Origin: Aralia elata
Taxonomy: Eukaryota > Streptophyta > Magnoliopsida > Apiales > Araliaceae
Direction: 5' to 3'
NCBI GenBank assembly: GCA_034770075.1
Contig: CM068382.1
Span: 8,264,685-8,328,684 of the forward strand
DNA: 64,000 nucleotides
In this document: piece by piece, positions 62,201 to 64,000 of the stretch
Layout: each line of letters starts with the position of its first letter
How positions within the stretch are numbered: position 1 is the first letter of the stretch
Notes under the pieces: generated by a model
What the model was told of the DNA's origin: nothing
The model's input: the letters and a program-made list of their open reading frames with translations, nothing else
The model's database searches: none
Translations under genes and position numbers: made by a program

Positions 62201-63729
62201 ATCATGATGACAACTATGTTAATATCATCGAGCTCTAAGTTTTGGTAGATAAAAATATGTAATTGGAAGGTCACTACTAAGTGAGACATAATGAAAACAA
62301 AAATATTTGACGATCATTGTTCATAAAATATGCGAAACAAGTAATCCAACAGTTACAGAATATAGAACACGTGAATCCGACTTGGAATTTGCACCTTGAG
62401 GCCTTGGCTCCCTTGAGGCAGATAACTATCACGTTTGACCCAGGCAAAACAATCAAGATGGCAAGCAAACTTAGCACGACATTCCCCTTGATTCTTATCA
62501 CATTGAAATCCTAGCTCCTGCAATTCAAAGGGACGAAGAGTTTACACAGTCCCATGAAACAAGTGCCTCCTATTAATCTTTTCAAAGACATGCAAATAAT
62601 TGAAGTAGGCTATCGAAATTAAGTTCAAAACATAAACCAAAGTTCAAGGTAACAGCTTTAGAAACTATAGCAGCAGAAGAGCTTCTTGATGATTGAAAAC
62701 TAAATGCAATTGTAATTAAGGTAAAAACAGCTCAAAAATCCACATAAGTCTTATAGTTGTTTGTTTACATACATGTAGTGGGTCAATGACAAAACAAATC
62801 AGTACCCAGAACTACACATGTTCTTTTTCCAATCCCATATAAAAAATAAAACACAAGGCATGTAATTTACCATGCTGTAGCTAATGCTAGTCATAAAGCA
62901 GTTAGTTCATGCAAAGTAAGTCATCTATTCCGATTGAAGTTAAATGTTCCTGCACAATGTATGCTCCAAGAACAATACATGCGTAGTATTCCCATTATTA
63001 TTTAATTCCTTCAACTTAACAGTAGCAACAATGGTTAACGGACAAAGAAGAGAAACGTAGAGAAATCTAGGCATATGATATATGGATGAAAGTGAAACTT
63101 GCTTGGTAAATAAACTTTATGATTTCGAAAAGAGTCATCTTTGTGCCAGTGTCAACAAACGAGCTTAAATGACATTAGTATACTTTTTGAGCCAACAGAA
63201 AATAGGTTGCCTACATCACTCATTCTAAACCCATGATGAGCTGCTCTGCTTTCAAGGAATGGCCAATCAAAAAAGTCACCATTGTATGTGACATAAATAC
63301 CAGGCTTCAACTCTTGCATGTGGTTAAACCAATGTCGAAGAAGCTCTTCCTGCAAAAAAAAAACAGAATATAAAGCAACCTAAAATAATTATCCATCTCA
63401 AAATCTACCAAAAAATTGGATTAAGATCCCCTCCATTACACATATCCCCCATTTTCTCCCAATATACATTTAGCGACACAAATATTGCTTTTAGCGACGC
63501 TTTCAGTGACACAATTATTTGTAACAAATTTTATTTTGTAGCTAAATGTAATATTTGTGTCACTGAATGTGTATTGGGAGAAATTGGAGGATAGGTGTAA
63601 TGGAGGGGATCCTAATCCTAAAATATTAATAGAAACTTTTACCTCATTTTTAACATTTATGACTTTAAAGCACCCTTCAAATTCTGGTTTTGGAGTGTAC
63701 TCCAAATCCTCTATATCTTCTCCAACACA
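39501..63729 (-). CDS. POL2: DNA polymerase epsilon catalytic subunit, 41 exons, 5' end beyond window
   Basis: Polymerase epsilon is the replicative enzyme for the leading strand. In Arabidopsis the main gene is POL2A (also TILTED1 / ESD7 / ABO4); which paralogue this is cannot be decided here. I could place 41 exons on the minus strand, given in the five block entries that follow. Exon phases agree at every junction, and the summed length is 5,772 nt including the TAG at 39,501-39,503, so 1,923 residues are open without a stop or frameshift. The first exon in the window (EDIEDLEYTPKPEFEGCF) corresponds to a point after Exo I, so roughly 300 N-terminal residues lie beyond 64,000. The gene is rich in introns carrying small transposons but looks functional. 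It converges with the CX9C gene, their stop codons about 1.4 kb apart. Confidence 0.96.
40361..40912. repeat. 276-bp tandem duplication in the last Pol epsilon intron
   Basis: Two head-to-tail copies (40361-40636 and 40637-40912) differ at only about a dozen positions. Each starts TTCCTACAACCATTGC and ends AACAGATCTAAGTAGC. It is a recent local duplication; the small frames in both copies are the same non-coding sequence. Confidence 0.9.
41391..49437 (-). CDS. POL2: Pol epsilon, C-terminal non-catalytic polymerase module
   Basis: Exons: 49290-49437, 49008-49205, 48821-48895, 47975-48165, 46905-47088, 46749-46813, 45952-46084, 45747-45848, 45579-45662, 45070-45144, 44518-44780, 44392-44440, 43417-43577, 43258-43324, 42467-42613, 41691-41852 and 41391-41603. 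This is the degenerate second polymerase-exonuclease half, needed for holding the replisome together rather than for synthesis. Recognisable stretches are WQIIQIEPTSQHGRFSAWVV, RAVYVGYYPASGTISVVVVN, PAIAVIECPNVHLMKSSIRA, QVLWISDNGTPDLGG and EFRKLGAAIIFANFTKIIID. Exon 44392-44440 is only 49 bp. Confidence 0.94.
44176..44381. mobile_element. Stowaway MITE in a Pol epsilon intron
   Basis: TA flanks both sides. The left end is CTCCCTCAGAGCGATTTTGA and the right end is CTAAGGGAG, reverse complement CTCCCTTAG. Length 206 bp, with the usual AT-rich core. Confidence 0.8.
45267..45424. mobile_element. Second Stowaway-type MITE in a Pol epsilon intron
   Basis: The left end is CTCCCTTCATCCCAACTTAA and the right end, reverse complemented, is TTCCCCCATCCCAATTTAA, followed inward on both sides by GTGAGC. 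TA precedes the left end; the right flank reads TGA, so the duplication is not clean. Confidence 0.7.
49806..49896. repeat. 52-bp-spaced direct duplication in a Pol epsilon intron
   Basis: The run AAAATATTGTCTAATGAG, continuing through TTGCTCCAAAGCCTCTA, occurs twice, 52 bp apart. The two copies are identical over about 34 bp. Confidence 0.85.
49975..50444 (-). CDS. POL2: Pol epsilon, charged linker exon (470 bp)
   Basis: The largest exon in the window. It begins NPVPRVVHPDWLHKKVREKE, the conserved end of the catalytic half. About 100 poorly conserved hydrophilic residues rich in Asn, His and Lys follow, and it ends LDYQGWLDLRKRKWKEAREK, KRKRRR. This linker joins the active N-terminal half to the inactive C-terminal half. 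The basic end could be a nuclear-localisation signal. It stays open throughout. Confidence 0.93.
50520..57427 (-). CDS. POL2: Pol epsilon, polymerase palm, fingers, P domain and thumb
   Basis: Exons: 57314-57427, 57089-57193, 55506-55624, 55252-55393, 55080-55174, 54831-54936, 54621-54700, 54274-54450, 53724-53811, 53488-53568, 53240-53383, 52157-52252, 51794-51994, 50746-50800 and 50520-50662. Motif A is DVAAMYPNIILTNRLQ, motif B KCILNSFYGYVMRKG and motif C LELDTDGIW with the catalytic Asp pair. The CX2CX8C of CTACDFNRPGKTC plus the Cys of KKYCQK match the cysteine set that binds a metal cluster in the catalytic domain of yeast and human enzymes. MILPASKEEGILIKKRYAVF, GELKLIKVFQ and IQKIVTIPAAMQK belong to the later palm and thumb. 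Exon 50746-50800 is only 55 bp. Confidence 0.95.
51060..51520. repeat. Pair of diverged repeats in a Pol epsilon intron
   Basis: Two blocks about 320 bp apart share CATATTGGCT.AT.GGG, CAAC.GTT, AACAGCTAGCT, GGGGAT and CCTAA.ATCATAA in the same order. They look like two related remnants of one dispersed repeat, perhaps old LTR pieces. Boundaries are approximate. Confidence 0.5.
53471..53516 (-). repeat. 23-bp tandem duplication spanning a Pol epsilon splice donor
   Basis: On the minus strand TGAAGTGGATGGACCC, then TATAAGG, is followed at once by a second TGAAGTGGATGGACCC, then AATAAGC. The first copy is the last part of exon 53488-53568 (EVDGPYK). The second copy starts the intron, so the GTGAAG donor is formed by the duplication boundary. 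Confidence 0.85.
54495..54614 (-). repeat. 60-bp tandem duplication next to a Pol epsilon splice donor
   Basis: Two 60-bp units (54495-54554 and 54555-54614) both hold CAAACAGAAAAGAAAATCCA and GTCTCAGAAA. They end 6 bp from the donor of exon 54621-54700. Confidence 0.85.
55712..55790 (+). mobile_element. SINE-like sequence, family 1, in a Pol epsilon intron
   Basis: GGGTGGGAGAAATGGCAAAG, GAGGAATAACCTAAAGGC and CAAGGTCACAGGCTCCAATC follow the order of the copy at 37,628-37,731. The 3' end is not sharp and the A tail is short or lost, so this is probably an older insertion. Confidence 0.45.
58787..63729 (-). CDS. POL2: Pol epsilon, proofreading exonuclease block
   Basis: Exons: 63643-63729, 63215-63349, 62395-62517, 59852-59935, 59171-59335 and 58787-58963. 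These give the 3'-5' exonuclease domain after Exo I: the Exo II motif YVTYNGDFFDWPF with its catalytic Asp, KRDSYLPQGSQGLK, the linker KAKLGYDPLEVNPEDMVRFA, and Exo III in YSVSDAVSTYYLYM with catalytic Tyr and Asp. The segment VHPFIFSLGTIIPMPPDEVL, RKGSGTLCEMLLMVQ leads to ETYIGGHVECLESGVFRSDL at the entry to the palm. The proofreading residues visible here are all present. Confidence 0.95.
60590..60890. repeat. GGTGRTGGTRGTGG-type minisatellite
   Basis: About 300 bp of degenerate GGTGATGGT / GGTAGTGGT / GAGTGGT units. It continues for about 45 bp at 61,644-61,690 beyond the LTR-like insertion. A minus-strand frame made of Thr, His and Pro repeats is a by-product. Confidence 0.88.
60891..61643 (+). 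mobile_element. LTR-like insertion inside the minisatellite, ~753 bp
   Basis: It begins TGATACGAGCATGAGG and ends GTGGAGTCCATTA, with GTGAT on both sides (60886-60890 and 61644-61648). Because GTGAT is common in the minisatellite, that duplication is weak evidence, and an end at ...GTCCA (61,640) is also possible. A TATAAATAGG box sits near 61,239. Three ~62-bp tandem units with CAGGGTTCCATGTTT and ACCAATTGTTTCCTTTCC lie at about 61,030-61,200. It looks like a solo LTR. Confidence 0.6.
63418..63618. mobile_element. Foldback MITE, 201 bp, 24 bp from a Pol epsilon splice donor
   Basis: The ends GGATTAAGATCCCCTCCATT and, reverse complemented, GGATTAGGATCCCCTCCATT match at all but one position. 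The complementarity continues inward through TTCTCCCAATA and GTGACA/CACAAATATT stretches, so nearly the whole element can fold into a hairpin. It sits just downstream of exon 63643-63729. A clear target duplication was not found. Confidence 0.78.
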
Positions 63730-64000
63730 CTGAAGAAAATTTAACAGCATAGGAGTAATAAATATGCTTGTTAATGCACAGTTGTATCACTTGAACACAC
63801 TACAATCTAGTGAAATTCACAAAAGTGATGATTCATGCTTATGCAAACTTAACAGCAATAGCTGCCTTATAGGGAATGCACACAAAACATTACAAATATA
63901 ATTAAGCATGTCAATGAAGACTGCTAATCACCGAAGCATAATTAGCAAATTTTGGTTAGAGTAAGAAACATGCTTAAAGCATACAGCATAATACTAATTT
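63730..64000. other. Pol epsilon intron running off the window
   Basis: No further exon is visible in the last 271 bp. The Exo I exon and those before it must lie to the right of the window. Confidence 0.7.

Noticed and set aside
1..64000. tRNA or rRNA genes
   Set aside because: No cloverleaf with proper acceptor and anticodon arms was seen; the A/B-box matches found belong to SINEs.

Overview
The window is nuclear DNA from a flowering plant, most likely a eudicot. The evidence is long AT-rich non-coding DNA, GT-AG introns, Stowaway, Harbinger, hAT and Mutator-like elements, plant Ty3/gypsy and copia LTRs, plant-type DUF247 genes and a many-exon DNA polymerase epsilon gene. The species cannot be read from the sequence.

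Positions 1-29,100 form a graveyard of DUF247 (UPF0481) genes. Four related copies or fragments lie here: a fragment near 0.3-0.5 kb (minus), a pseudogene at 3.4-6.3 kb (minus), a pseudogene split between 10.3-10.6 and 23.3-23.5 kb (minus), and the best-preserved copy at 26.7-29.1 kb (plus). Each of the three larger copies is interrupted by a separate LTR insertion whose 5-bp target duplication is still exact: a 1.9-kb solo LTR (ATAAG), a 12.65-kb Tat-type Ty3/gypsy element (GATCC) and an 820-bp solo LTR (GATTT). Taking out each insertion restores DUF247 homology across the junction.

The Tat-type element (10,607-23,256) runs on the minus strand, with 434-bp LTRs about 98% identical. It carries gag, protease, reverse transcriptase, two RNase H-like domains and integrase, with several stops and frameshifts. 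On the opposite strand it carries a second gene that appears spliced (three exons, two credible introns, a coiled-coil C-terminal part). That antisense gene is itself split by a 3,091-bp solo LTR (target duplication GATAC) full of tandem arrays.

Positions 29,100-34,100 hold no gene I can support. They contain a Stowaway MITE and, 15 bp away, a 1.9-kb Mutator-like element with long inverted ends.

Positions 34,178-38,114 (plus) encode a six-exon, 175-residue protein with four cysteines spaced exactly ten residues apart, a twin CX9C pattern typical of mitochondrial intermembrane-space proteins. A tRNA-derived SINE with a 12-bp target duplication lies just downstream.

Positions 39,501-63,729 (minus, running off the right edge) hold 41 exons of the catalytic subunit of DNA polymerase epsilon. 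All junctions keep frame, giving 1,923 uninterrupted C-terminal residues with Exo II, Exo III, motifs A, B and C, the catalytic-domain cysteine cluster and the two C-terminal zinc modules. Roughly 300 N-terminal residues, including Exo I, lie beyond 64,000. Its introns hold Stowaway, Harbinger-like, foldback and SINE insertions, a minisatellite with an LTR-like insertion inside it, and several recent tandem duplications, two of them touching splice donors. The polymerase gene and the CX9C gene converge tail to tail.
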